Part shown: one piece after another, positions 10,269 through 20,807 of the stretch
How positions within the stretch are numbered: position 1 is the first letter of the stretch
Layout: each line of letters begins with the position of its first letter
Assembly (NCBI GenBank): GCA_030765065.1
Contig: CM060983.1
Location: 48,420,067 to 48,484,066, forward strand
Origin: Deroplatys truncata
Taxonomy: Eukaryota; Arthropoda; Insecta; Mantodea; Mantidae
Length of the DNA stretch: 64,000 nucleotides
Reading direction: 5' to 3'
Notes under the pieces: model-generated
Database searches by the model: none
Told to the model about the DNA's origin: nothing
Seen by the model: the letters and a program-made list of their open reading frames with translations, nothing else
Position numbers and translations under genes: made by a program

Positions 10269-11137
10269 TCTGATGCGTTACACTCACATGACTTTCCCTA
10301 CTCTTGTACAAACTATTTTTACAAACGCTTATTCTCCATATGCTTCATGTTAATCGAGATGTTAACTTATTGCTAATTTTCTTGTAGATGTAAGAGGAAT
10401 ATGGTAGGTTTTAAGCGATAGTCAAATATTTTAAGAGCTGGTTGCTATGTGGAGTATTCCATTCTCTTTGCATTACCAGGACAAAAAAAAAACTGAATAA
10501 CGAATTCCCATTTGAGAAAAAGTATAAGAATTGGAAAATTTAAGGAAATAACAAGCAATATCTCGAAAATGGTTCACTCAACAACAAAAAATGTTTATGG
10601 CATAAATTGTGTATTTTAACGCGATCTACATTTTTTGTGTAGTAAAATTTTGTCTATCTCTTATGGTTTACCAGTTATGCAAAAGTCGTTCACAATGAAG
10701 AATACTTTTGGAGACATTCCCAGAAAATTCGAGATATACCTTTCATTTGTCCTGAAAGTATCTAAAATATATGATATTTTAATGAAACTCGTTAGAACCA
10801 TTTTTGAGAAAATTAAAATTTTCGAAAAATGTTCCATGTAAAGGGTAATCTGGGCTGGGGGGATTTTCTTGAAAACCTTCGTGTCGCATCCCTGGAAGAT
10901 ACTGAACCTAAATACCAAGTTTATTGTTTATCCGACTGTTCGTTTCTGAGTTATGCTGTTCTCTCTCTCTCTCTCTCACCCACACCCACCCACACACACA
11001 CACACTCGGACATGTTTACAAAAATGCTTTTTTTTGGATTCAGGGGGTCTCAAAACATATTTCCGGTGAAATCTCGGTATCGAATTTTTGGGTGGAATAC
11101 AATACTTCCCCTACTTACTATACGTAGTAGAAAAATT
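10269..11137 (+). mobile_element. Family X copy
   Basis: Starts TCTGATGCGTTACACTCACA and ends ACGTAGTAGAAAAATT. The dinucleotide site has turned into (CT)n followed by CACCCACACCCACCCACACA (10962-11008), showing how this site changes repeat type between copies. Confidence 0.92.
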
Positions 11138-11479
11138 AAAAAGTGATCAATAAAGGCAGAGCTGCAGGTTATCTTAAAGAAAAGCGTAGATTCGACAAAC
11201 AGACTCCCTTCTGAACATTTAGCTTGATACGTAAAGCAAGTTCACAATAACTGGGAACGGGAACGATACGTGTATTTTACAACGTGAACATAGGCACCGA
11301 CCTGTTATACATTTTGGAGGGGCAGGATTGTACACTCCATCAAACTAAAAGCGGCCGGCCTCTTGAGCAGTTAATTTTTTTCAAAGTCTCTTCGAGCGCG
11401 CGGTTCATAACCCTCAACTTCTGTGCATCCTTTGGCTAACTATATAATACAAGCTTTAAGGCACTGATTTGGTCTACCT

Positions 11480-12565
11480 TCATACCGTATTTGGAGTGAC
11501 GATGACGACTTGATGGCAGGCTGAGGTGTGTTAAGCCTGCCCTAATTAGGGCTTAACCACGTAATGACGGGATGTGGGGTTTACAGGATGACTGGTGAAA
11601 TATATGTAAGGGAGTGAAAAGAGGTAGCCAGTTTTGCTCCTCAACGGTTGCCGGTCATGGTACAATGGCCCTTGTGCACCAATGATGTTTAAGTATTTTC
11701 GAGACTTTTTATGTAGGGGTTGTAATTTTGAAAATCCAAGCTACTCTCGAGGGATTATAATGGAGCTCAGCCTTGGAGTGGACTGGGACTTCAATCTGGT
11801 AGGCTCGTGGTGAGCCTAGGTGGGTTTTTCCATGTACCTACCCTTGAAGGGCTTAATCATGGGGATGATGGATCTATTGTAGGGTGGCGGTTTGGTGTTT
11901 ATGTTGTGGTTGTGATGGGAGGTAGCGCTATGTTTTTATAGGCTCCTCAGTGGCTGCCCTTTCAGGAGCAGCGCCAGTGCCCTGCTCCGCTGGTGTTTAT
12001 TCTTCTTTAAATTGTGATTGGTTTAATTTTGGTTGACCACTCCCATGGGGAGGGGGAGTACTTAGTGACAGCATTTTTGCTGTTGGCAGGTTTAAAGCCT
12101 TCGTTACCGGTGGTGCCCGCAAGCCATGCGAGGAACACGGTAGCGTCTGTAATGACGTTCTTGTGGTAAGTATCCCCAGGGATCTGACATGATATGTTCA
12201 ATCTGAAGTAGAATTTTTTAGCCCGGAGCCTAATCCTATCCTCCACATATGGGAGGGCCGAGGTCTCGTGCAGTAGCCTGAGTTGAAAGCTACGGCAGAC
12301 AGAATAGATGGACCGAAGTCCTCTATTCTGAATCTGCTACCATGCTCCATACCTCACAGGCATAGAGCATCACAGGTAAGATAAGTGCTATATAAAGGCC
12401 TAACTTTAAGTGAACCGGCATAGTGGAAGCTAGAACCGGGTATAAGGCGGCTATCGCCCCCTTAGCCCTGTTCAGTGTTCCTCGCACGTGTTCACGAAAG
12501 GTTAGACCCTTATCCAGAGTTACGCCCAAGTAACGAATGGAAGTCCCCCACTCTATTCTTTGGCC
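11480..12565 (-). mobile_element. 5'-truncated LINE (Jockey-like), 3' part
   Basis: Minus-strand remains of a non-LTR retrotransposon. From about 12560 the frame reads RYLGVTLDKGLTFREHV, then GLYIALILPVMLYACEVWSM. This is the thumb/C-terminal part typical of Jockey-clade reverse transcriptases ('YLGVTLD...LTF..H' and '..PVMLYA..VW'). A stop/frameshift follows, then RIRLRAKKFYFRLNI and FLAWLAGTTGN in another frame up to about 12007. The remainder, down to about 11480, looks like 3' untranslated sequence rich in CCTACC/GGTAGG. The 5' end is abruptly lost at about 12565, as is usual for LINE copies. The exact 3' end is uncertain. Confidence 0.8.
12323..12560 (-). pseudogene. Reverse transcriptase fragment (Jockey-like)
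   Basis: The best-preserved coding block of the truncated LINE. It holds the LGVTLDKGLTF motif and the LYIALILPVMLYACEVW motif that in Jockey-type proteins follow the polymerase palm. The catalytic FADD motif would lie upstream and is absent because of the 5' truncation. An in-frame stop comes after VADSE. Confidence 0.78.
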
Positions 12566-12574
12566 CTGATAGGT

Positions 12575-12652
12575 GAATGTTGAGTGGAGCAGTGGTTAAA
12601 CTACCTAACATTTACGCAAGCACCTCGAGTTCTATTCTCCGCAGTTGATTGC
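12575..12652 (+). repeat. tRNA-like SINE fragment
   Basis: GAGTGGAGCAGTGGTTAAAC resembles a tRNA A box and CTCGAGTTCTATTCTCCG a B box, 37 nt apart. It sits directly at the 5' truncation point of the LINE. Low-to-moderate support; not a functional tRNA. Confidence 0.4.
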
Positions 12653-12924
12653 TACCTTTTATTTTTTTACAACTCGTTTTACTGTAATATAGTTAAATAA
12701 TACGCTTGTGTTACTTCGTTTTACTTACAAATATAATTACAATAATAGTGAAATTTTGTTATAAAATTAAATTGACTGAGTGTGACACCTCCTCCCGATC
12801 GATAAATTAATGTCATGGTTACCATCTACCGGTATTACGGACTACTAAATAAACGCCAGATACATACAAAATGTATGTTATATGTATTTTTACTCATATA
12901 TTTAAAATGTAAGGGGAAAACGAA

Positions 12925-13008
12925 GTTGAGTAGCTCCACGGAGATTTGAATTTGCAACTTCAGGAACAGTAAGCTAACTCTCTAGCACTGAGCTAAGAGT
13001 GCTGTAGT
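12925..13008 (-). repeat. tRNA-derived SINE head
   Basis: On the minus strand it has GCACTCTTAGCTCAGTGCTA (A box), and later GCAAATTCAAATCTCCGTGG (B box). Box order and spacing fit a tRNA, but a folded cloverleaf with paired acceptor ends is not evident, so a SINE head is more likely than a gene. Confidence 0.55.
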
Positions 13009-13359
13009 AAGCGTGGCATTATAACGAACTTTAGTTATACTCCACTAGAGAACCATAAATCAAAAAAGTGTGTTTTGGTTACAAATATTCAGTGTTGAAA
13101 CACAATGAAGCATTTGTCTGTTTGAAATTTCGTATATTTGTGTTCCCCATTATAACTACTACAAGAATGTATGCAATCTTGTGAACAAAGCCAGGCTATC
13201 TCGGGCTATCCGATTCGAGCTCCTCCTCTCATACGTCGGCCAGTTTTAAATAGATCGAGTGTACAATAAAGTCGGGTATTAATAAAATAGTTGTTGCTAC
13301 TTCTAAAGTAGAATGTGTTTAACCATACTACAATACAGCTGATGCTTTGTGACGTTAGT

Positions 13360-13399
13360 CGTGGGGCTAGTAATTTTGTAACGTTGATCTAGCCCCACG
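13360..13399. other. Inverted repeat next to an LTR-element primer-binding site
   Basis: CGTGGGGCTAG (13360-13370) and CTAGCCCCACG (13389-13399) are perfect 11-nt inverted copies around an 18-nt spacer. The right arm overlaps the primer-binding site. See the LTR remnant entry. Confidence 0.85.
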
Positions 13400-13409
13400 C
13401 TGGGCGCCA
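13392..13409 (-). other. Primer-binding site of an LTR retroelement (tRNA-Lys type)
   Basis: On the minus strand this reads TGGCGCCCAGCGTGGGGC. It differs at one position from the classical tRNA-Lys(1,2) primer-binding site TGGCGCCCAACGTGGGGC. The sequence upstream on the minus strand (13410 upward) would be the end of a 5' LTR (…AAGTCACAAAT). I could not find a gag/pol frame or a second LTR in the window, so only this junction is supported. Confidence 0.7.
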
Positions 13410-14080
13410 ATTTGTGACTTTCTGTATATATTCATTGATGTTATCTGGCGCCTATCTCGTTGTGTTTGTTACCCAAATTATTAATTAGTATTGTTGATAC
13501 TTGTGAATTTTCTGTTTCTTTCTTGACTCGACTAGTTCAATTTTGATGTGGTAGAGCATGTATAACTTAGCAGGGGTGGAGATGGGAAAGAATGATAATT
13601 CTGAGTAATACAAAATTTAAAAAAACAGGCGAGTTTCTGAATAATACTCTAACTTTAATGCACACGTGATCATGGATGAAACACTTTGCACTGTTGCATG
13701 ATTATTTAACTTGTTCGTTGAAGCTGTGTTGTGTTACATATGTATACGCTGTCGCTAACAGAAAAATCTAAGTTCATACTTAATAAGTTACAGATTCAAT
13801 ATCTGCGTACTAGTACAGATAAGAACTTTACAAATCCGGTATAATTACTGAGCAATCTACATTTTATCCTTTCGTTTAGCATTTCGTCTACATTAACACT
13901 GTGCGGCAATACGCTTGATTCAACTGTACAGGTAACCCTTTCGTTGTAAACAGTCGACTACAGGACGCCCCTAAACAAACGTAACGACTCCGATGTCGCA
14001 GCCATAGAAATTGGTAAAAAATTATGGTCCTCAAGATGCCCTCATTTAACTGTTATTTTTATTTATGGGAAACTTGAAAC
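13410..14080 (-). other. Possible LTR remnant plus unassigned sequence
   Basis: The part adjoining the primer-binding site (13410 to perhaps 13700) is the expected place of a minus-strand 5' LTR. It carries no obvious matching direct repeat elsewhere in the window, so its far boundary cannot be set. The rest, including GGTAACCCTTTCGTTGTAAA near 13931, is unassigned. Confidence 0.4.
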
Positions 14081-14084
14081 ATAA

Positions 14085-14360
14085 GGTGTATGTAACAAAC
14101 CCTCATACACTGGAAGAACTAAAAGAAAACACCACGTGAGAAATTCACTCAATTTCGGCTATTGAACTCTGGAATATGAGTGCAAATTTCCTGAGAAGGT
14201 ACCAGAAATATGTGGACAGAGAACAACATTTCCAACATATCTTATAAGGTATGTGATGATGATGATGATGATTATTATTATTGTTGTAACTCTGCGAACG
14301 TGAGCGGTTGCGGGGATATTATAACTGTTTCGGCGGGAAGTATTTGCGTCAATAGCAGTT
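14085..14360 (+). pseudogene. Transposase C-terminal stub (DDE_3-like), copy 1
   Basis: Reads PHTLEELKENTT, stop, EIHSISAIELW, NMSANFLRRYQKYV, DREQHFQHIL and a final stop at about 14237. This resembles the C-terminus of Tc1/mariner-superfamily (DDE_3) transposases such as that at 2229-2450. After the stop come (TGA)n/(TTA)n triplets and GAGCGGTTGCGGGGATATTA, a motif shared by the two related stubs at 22235 and 23875. The upstream transposase is missing. Confidence 0.65.
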
Positions 14361-14725
14361 CATATTCAATGAGACTTTTCTGTGCTATAATTACAGACAT
14401 TTGTGGTTCTAGTTTTGTGCTGCTTATTCATCAAAATAGAATCTAAATATATATATAAGTCATAGCAGACGTTTATTTTAATTTGACATATTGATTTTTG
14501 AAAATGTTTTTACACAGATATTAAGTTTTTCGAATGACAAAATACGCCACTCAGCAGACAGCTGTAAAAATCAACTAAATTAACTTCTATTTGTTCTTCA
14601 GAAGCTCATTATACTATACATCAAATAAAAATCTGAGCACTTAATTTTATAAATCGCTCGAAATTCGTATAAAGTACCTAATACAGGCGCACAGTTTCTT
14701 TTTATTTATATATTTTTTGAAGTTT

Positions 14726-14792
14726 GTAGGCGGGTCAAACAAAAGCAGCTTGCAGGCCGTGTTTGGCCCTCGGGTCGTAGTTTGGTAAACCC
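14726..14792 (+). mobile_element. hAT-like transposon terminus
   Basis: The stretch GGCCGTGTTTGGCCCTCGGG followed by TCGTAGTTTGGTAAACCCTG reads, on the other strand, as CAGGGTTTACCAAACTACGA and then CCCGAGGGCCAAACACGGCC. This is the typical 'CAGNGGTT..CAAACT..GGCCCG' end of non-autonomous hAT elements. The other terminus was not found, so the body to the left is unassigned. Confidence 0.6.
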
Positions 14793-15300
14793 TGTTTTAG
14801 GAGAGGTTTTGCTTTACAAATTGGAACTACTGTTTGCACATCTGTGATATCAAGCCGTGTAGTTTGTTTCTTTGCAGATATATGCAAGTTTGTTTGCTCC
14901 GTTTTTGCATTGAAAAATTTTTTCTATAAATTAAATTTTCTGGTATAAATGAACCGTTTTCTCAGAAACTATTGAATATAAATAAATTTAGGGATGATAA
15001 AAGCAGCCTCTAAGTACCGTTATGGATTTAATGGTGTTAATTGCATGGTTTTTATTCTTAAAATGCTAACAAATTTGAGTCAAAGGACGGTATATTAAGA
15101 AAATATCATATTCTTCCTAATAAACAAAGTAGTTGTATAAAGATGGATCAGTGAACTTAAAAGGCCTGCATCTACATCCTGGTAAAATTAAATCGCTTGA
15201 GATTATGGGCCATGAATTTAACATTGATGGTATAGGGTTTTAATCTCTCCTTAATTAAAGTAGGTGAAGACAATAAAATTTTAGTTATATGTATTACACT
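14793..15300. other. Unassigned intronic sequence
   Basis: AT-rich, with no domains or element termini recognised. It ends at the probable target duplication of the SINE beginning at 15308. Confidence 0.35.
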
Positions 15301-15307
15301 TTAATGT

Positions 15308-15822
15308 GTTAGGATAGGATAGGATAGGATAGGATTCGGCGCGCAGAGGCACTTAGCGCGTCGGCGTACATAGATCTTTTGTACCTATGCCCCTGACAAG
15401 GTATCCCCGGGAGGAGGGACGAGGCTGGACCAGGGGGCACGACAGGCAGAGGGCACGGCCCCTACCATTTAGATTTGAACTCCCCGTATGGTGGCTGCTG
15501 CATCCGACTCCCATGCCCCCGTAGGCTTACATATCCCTTGGGGGGCCTGAATCCGGGAGACCGCCCTCATTCAGGGGGTCCACAGAGCATCCTTTTCCCC
15601 TACCATGCACACGCCGAGACCTCTCGCCGACGCTTGCAACCCTTAAAGATACTAAGCGGTCGAAAGGTGAAGCGAAATGAAAATGGAGGTGAAATGAACG
15701 GACAGGACATTCGCCTAGCGCCCCGGGGAAACCCACGAAAAAACGCATGCGTCAGAAAGGTTGGTCACGGGTATCGAACCCACGACCTTCCGAATGCAGT
15801 TACCGCTGAGTCATCCCTCGGT
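15308..15822 (-). mobile_element. tRNA-derived SINE, family S1, copy 1
   Basis: On the minus strand: head ACCGAGGGATGACTCAGCGG (A box region) and GTGGGTTCGATACCCGTGAC (B box). A body of about 430 nt follows with GGTTTCCCCGGGGCGCTAGG and CCTTGTCAGGGGCATAGG, and the tail is (TCCTA)n at 15309-15335. Related to 51721-52241 and 61921-62412. Flanks TTAATGTGTTA (15301-15311) and TTAATCCGTTA (15822-15832) look like an eroded target duplication. Any frames in it are incidental. Confidence 0.85.
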
Positions 15823-15832
15823 TAATCCGTTA

Positions 15833-16476
15833 ACTCCATATCTTCAGAGAAACTGAGAATGTGCTAAATATATTTAAATGTGGAAATAAAATTTTATACT
15901 CTTTTGTTTTTAACAATCCTTAGTGAAAGAAGGTAACTTTCTAATGTGGTAATAATTGTTCTGCAGTGTGTCACCTACAGGCTGAAACATATGTTACAAT
16001 ATTCTACATGACCATTTAGAGTCACTTTCTCCAGCTGTTTCGTGATCTCTCCAAAGAAAAACGTGCTCAGCTTAGGTATACTTGGCCGTTGTTTGAACTA
16101 CTACAGGTTTCTACTAGGGAAAGAGCAATTAAATACTTTTTTCTGTCACTGTACCTTACTCTAGAAAAAAAACTGTCATCCACGCAGGCACCATGTACGA
16201 GATTTTCAACATAGGTGCATGCTTCGAGAACTTTTAAAAAAAATCCTATACACACACGAATTTATTTACCCTAACATATTCACTTATGCTGTAGTATTCA
16301 TATAAAATTGATTCATCTATTAAATTATAATGCGATATATTTTTGCTCAGAAATTGTATGAAATAATGCAATAATTGCTTCATTGCACACAACTTCGCAA
16401 ATGTTATTAAAATGTTTATGCGTGATAACGAGCTCTTGCTATACAAAGATAAAGTAAGAATGAAGAAAGAAAAAGT
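15833..16476. other. Unassigned intronic sequence
   Basis: AT-rich. No recognisable gene or element end. Confidence 0.35.
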
Positions 16477-17902
16477 TCTGATGTGTTGCACTCACATGAC
16501 TTTCTCTACTCTTATACAAACTATTTTAACAAACGCTTATTCTCCATCTACTTCATGTTAATCGAGATAAACATTTGCAGAAACTGTCTAATTGCTAACT
16601 TTCTTGGAGTGTTCCATTCTCTTTGTATGTACAGGACATAAAAAGAAAGAAAGAAAAAAAAAAGAATAACGAATTCCCATTTGAGAATATTGGAAAATGC
16701 AAATAAATAACAAGGAATATCTCGGAAATGGTTCACTCGAAGAAAAAAAAAAAGGGTTACCAGTAGTAGAAACGTTATTAAAAATGAAGGACTTTTAAGA
16801 TTATTCCCAGAAAGTTCAAGATATACATTTCATTTGGCATAAAAATATCTTAAACATATCGTATTTTAATCAAAATTGTTGGAGCCATTTTTGAGAAAAA
16901 AAAATTCGAAAAAGTTTCGATGTAAAGGGTAGTATTTTTTACTTTCTCTACTACGTATAGTAAGTAGAGGAAGTATTGTATTCCACCCAAAAATTCAATA
17001 CCGAGATTTCACCGAAAATACATGTTTCGAGACCCCCTGAATCCAAAAAAAGCATTTTTGGAAACATGTCGTGTGTGTGTGTGTGTGTGTGTGTCTGTCT
17101 GTGAACAGCATAACTCAGAAACGAACAGTCGGATAAACACTAAACTTGGTATTTAGGTTCAGTATCTTTCAAGGATGCGACACGAAGGTTTTCAAGAAAA
17201 TCCCCCCACCCCAGAGTACCCTTTACATGGAAGATTTTCCGAAAAGTTTAATTTTCTCAAAAATGGCTATAACGATTTTGATTAAAATATCATATGTTTA
17301 AGATATTTTTATGAAAAATAAAATGTATATCTTGAATTTCCCGGGAATGTTTCCAAAAGTACTCTTTACTGTGAACGACTTTTGCATAACTGGTGAACCA
17401 TAAGAGATAGACAAAATTTTACTACACAAAAAAATGTAGATCGCGTTAAAATACACAATTTGTATATACATTTTTTGTTGTTGAGTGAACTATTTTCGAG
17501 ATATTGCTTGTTATTCCCTTAAATTCTTCAATACTTATTTTCTCAAATGGGAATTCGTTATTCAATTTTTTGTCTTGGATATGCAAAGAGTATTAATCTG
17601 TGGCAAAGGGAATGGTGCTGCACCTAGCAACCAGCTATTAAGGGATATGTATGTGCTTAAAGGCTACTGTATTTCTATATTGCCCTTTTAAATATATATT
17701 CCCCTTACATCTACAAGAAAATTAGCAATAAGATAGAGCCTGCAAATGTTTATCTCGATTAACATGAAGTAAATGGAGAATAAGCGTTTGTATAAATAGT
17801 TTTTACAAGAGTAGAGAAAGTCATGTGAGTGTAACACATCATATTTGTTTTGGGGTGGAATGCAATACCTTCTCTATCTACTATGTACGTGGTAGAGAAA
17901 GT
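16477..17902 (+). mobile_element. Family X copy interrupted by a reverse copy
   Basis: The left part (16477-16934) begins TCTGATGTGTTGCACTCACA and ends at GTAAAGGGTAGTA. The right tail (17847-17902) resumes with TTGGGGTGGAATGCAATACC and ends ACGTGGTAGAGAAAGT. Between them lies a complete reverse X copy (16941-17843). About 200 nt of the outer copy, between the GGGTAG block and the GGGTGG block, is missing, so the insertion came with, or was followed by, a deletion. Confidence 0.82.
16941..17843 (-). mobile_element. Family X copy, reverse, nested
   Basis: Reads on the plus strand from ACTTTCTCTACTACGTATAG (its 3' end) to GAGTGTAACACATCATA (its 5' end), flanked by T-runs. GT tract at 17072-17094. 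It carries the subfamily block with GGCAAAGGGAATGGTGCTGC and CACCTAGCAACCAGCTATTA, shared with the copies at 22952, 24423, 26567, 48300 and 56598. Confidence 0.9.
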
Positions 17903-18008
17903 AAAATGAATAGCAAACTTTCAAGCATTCCTTCAGATGAAATACTTTGGAAAGCAGAAACATGCAACCCAGAGTATTCCGAAAACGGCTAACGCTATGA
18001 AAAAAGTT

Positions 18009-18597
18009 CTTATTTATTACATTTACAAGACTTTTCCAATTAACTATCGTTAATGCTTTTGTGGCTTCTATAAACTATTCTTACAAACCTTAGTTTTCTA
18101 ATATGCTTCATGTTTATTCAATAAACGCTTGCAGAAATTGTTTCATTATACATTTCGTTGTATGAACAAAGAAGTTACAGAATACTAAAGCGATAGTAAA
18201 ATGTTTAAAAATGGTTCGCCTTGAAATGCCATACTGTTTCCATGACATCGCGAGAAACAAGTGATTCAAAAAATAACAAAGCATTGAAGCAACCAAAGCA
18301 ATACAAACGACTAGTTCGAAAATGGCTGATACCACAAAAAGTTATTTGGAATAAATTCTGTATTTTAAGGATATGCAATTTACATTTTTATGTAGTAAAA
18401 ACTTCTGTTTCTCTCTTGTGATTTGCCAGTTTATACCTATTTCCTTCAGAATGAAGAGGACTTCACAGGATAATTCCAGAAAATTTAAGATAAAATTTTT
18501 ATTAGCCATTAAACATAATATATTTTAATCAAAATTATTAGGTCCATTTGGGAAATTCAAAGATAATGAAAATTTTTATAGTAAAGGGAATGAGGGG
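18009..18597 (+). mobile_element. Family X copy, old, 3'-truncated
   Basis: Starts TCTTATTTATTACATTTACA, an eroded family start, and follows the older-subfamily order (CTTCATGTTTATTCAATAAA, CATACTGTTTCCATGACATC). It stops at about 18597 where a second, 5'-truncated copy begins. Confidence 0.75.
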
Positions 18598-19093
18598 ACA
18601 TAAATTGTGTACTTAAACGAGATCTGCATTATTTTTGTAATAAGATTTTGTCCATCTCTTACGGTTTACCAGTTATACAAAAGTAATTTAGAATGAACTG
18701 GATTTTACAGGCTATTCGCAGAAAATTCAAGATATGCATTTTATTCGGCAGAAAATATCTCAAACATATGGTATTTTAATCACATTCGTTAGAGCCAGTT
18801 TTGAGAAAATAAAAAATAATGAAAAATGTTCCGTATAATTAATAATTTGGGAGTGGGGGAATTTTCTTGAAAATCTTCATGTCGTATTCTTTGAAGACAT
18901 TGAACTTAAATACCAAGCTTGGTATTTATTTTCGCGAGAGATATCCTGCTCGCGCGCACCAACTTTTTTTTCCAGAAATGCTTTTTCTTTATTCAGAGGG
19001 CTTTAAAACTGTATTTACGATTAAATTCCATCTAATTTTTCGGTGCAATGCAATTCTTCCTCCTACCTACTGCGTGTAGATGGTAGAGAAAGT
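18598..19093 (+). mobile_element. Family X copy, 5'-truncated
   Basis: Begins in mid-element (ATAAATTGTGTACTTAAACG) and runs to the 3' end GTAGATGGTAGAGAAAGT. The dinucleotide tract has been reduced to CGCGCGCACC. Confidence 0.75.
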
Positions 19094-19107
19094 AATAAAC
19101 GATGCTG

Positions 19108-19137
19108 CGTAGAGAAAGTCATGTGCATGTAATACAC
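19108..19137 (-). mobile_element. Family X 5'-end fragment, reverse
   Basis: TAGAGAAAGTCATGTGCATG then TAATACACCC is the reverse of a family 5' end. It directly abuts the 3' end of the next reverse copy through a T-run. This makes another head-to-tail junction, this time on the minus strand. Confidence 0.65.
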
Positions 19138-19145
19138 CCTTTTTT

Positions 19146-19885
19146 ATTTTCTCTACTAGATACGAAATTACGTATTGTATTCCACCCTAAACTTCAATGT
19201 CGATTTCTAATCGTAAATACATCCTTTGAGGCCCTTGAACGCAAAAAAAGCATTTTTAGAAAATGGTTCCTGTGTGTGTGTATGCGAGTAGATAACTAAA
19301 AACGAAAAAGGCCAGTTAAATGACTAAATTGGTATTAAGTTCAGGACATTTAAAGGATGTGACACTAAGATTTTGAAGAAAATGACCCACCTTCAAATGG
19401 AAAATGTTTCGAAAATGTTTTTTCTCTCTCAAAAATAGCTCCAATGATTTTGATTAAAATGTCACATAGTTAAGATATTTAAATGAAAAATGTATACCTT
19501 GAATTTTCACTCTTCACTCGGAAGGGATTTTGTATAATCTTGTAAATATAACTGGCATACGTTAAGCGATGTACGAAAACGTACTAACAAAAAATGTAGA
19601 TCTCTTTAAAACCCAATATGTATTTCAAATAACTATTTCCGAGATATACGTTATTAATGTTTCGAATTGTCAATACTTTTGTCATTCGTTTTAAGTCCTG
19701 TGGATTTTCATTTGTTTACAGCGATGTCATGGAAGCAGTATGCAATTTTAATGCCAGCATATAGCGTCCAGTTGTTAAACATTTGACTATCGCTGTTCTC
19801 TTTGTATCTATAACGAAATGTGTAATGAAGCTATTTCTGTAAAGGTCTGTTTGGATTAAAATAAAGTTGATAGAAAAATAAGTTT
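19146..19885 (-). mobile_element. Family X copy, old, reverse
   Basis: Reads on the plus strand from ATTTTCTCTACTAGATACG to TTAAAATAAAGTTGATAGAA. It is an older-subfamily copy with TTCGAATTGTCAATACTTTT and GCAGTATGCAATTTTAATGC. The 5' end is lost. Confidence 0.75.
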
Positions 19886-19889
19886 TAAA

Positions 19890-20805
19890 TAATCTCGTTG
19901 TTTAAGCAGCGGAAAGCTTTAGCTGCTTCTCTACTCACAAGTATGCTATGTTGTCGTTTTTGCAATGCACCCTAAGGGTTTTCCTGTGTTGCAGAGTTAC
20001 TTTACATATCCGGATTTACAAGTTATCCATGAAGGACTGGGAATACGCTTGTCGAGTTTTAATCACAGTGCTTCAAGTCCGCTTCTTTAAGAGCAATTAG
20101 CAAGGTTAGGTAAGAAGTTGGCTATTAAAATGGAATCAGGTGCAGATGCAGAAAATTATACGGGTGTACCCTAATATCTACAGCATCTCAAGGAGAAACC
20201 CAACCAGATAATTTAAGGACATATCCCAAAGAAAGTTTCAGTTCATGGCCATCCACAATTATTTCACTAATTGTACGATACTGTGCAAAAATCTGCATAA
20301 CGCCCTTCATGGTGCCGTATAAATATCACATTATTAAAGATTTGCTGGCGATGAGCATGCGCAGATGTTAGCAAAGGCGGAGTGTTGGGTTCTGTATTTG
20401 TGCAATGCTTGTAGGGCAACACTTCCCACGTCAGTTTTGAAATCCGACATGCTACCTTTTAAAGCCGTGCTTCAGTAGGCGGGGCAACTGAAGTTTCTGG
20501 GGTCTTGTACTTGACATTTTTATTTTGTTAGTTTACAAACATCCTGGTGTCTTTCATCGTATTATTTTTTGGAAAATAATATCTGTTCATTTCTGTTACT
20601 CCCCAAATAAGCTTGAGGACACTAAAATGTTGCGTTGCTTAGTGCTGTCTTATGATGGAAAAGAAGTAGTGAGTGGCCTCTTTATAGACGTCTGCACATA
20701 GGCTCTTAGAGCCCTTTGTGCTTCTTAATCTGTACTTCAAATCCAGTGGTCCCAATGAAACGAAGCGCGCTTTTACTTCTTATAGCCTCAGGTTCCAAGA
20801 ATACA
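19890..20805. other. Unassigned intronic sequence
   Basis: Mixed-composition sequence without recognisable frames or element ends. GTAGGCGGGGCAACTGAAGT near 20476 stands out in composition. It ends at the TA target of the mariner element. Confidence 0.35.
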
Positions 20806-20807
20806 TA

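Noticed and set aside
15309-15335. TAGGA repeats as possible telomeric (TTAGG-type) sequence
   Set aside because: The unit is TAGGA/TCCTA, not TTAGG, and it sits exactly at the 3' end of an S1 SINE, where it is the tail.
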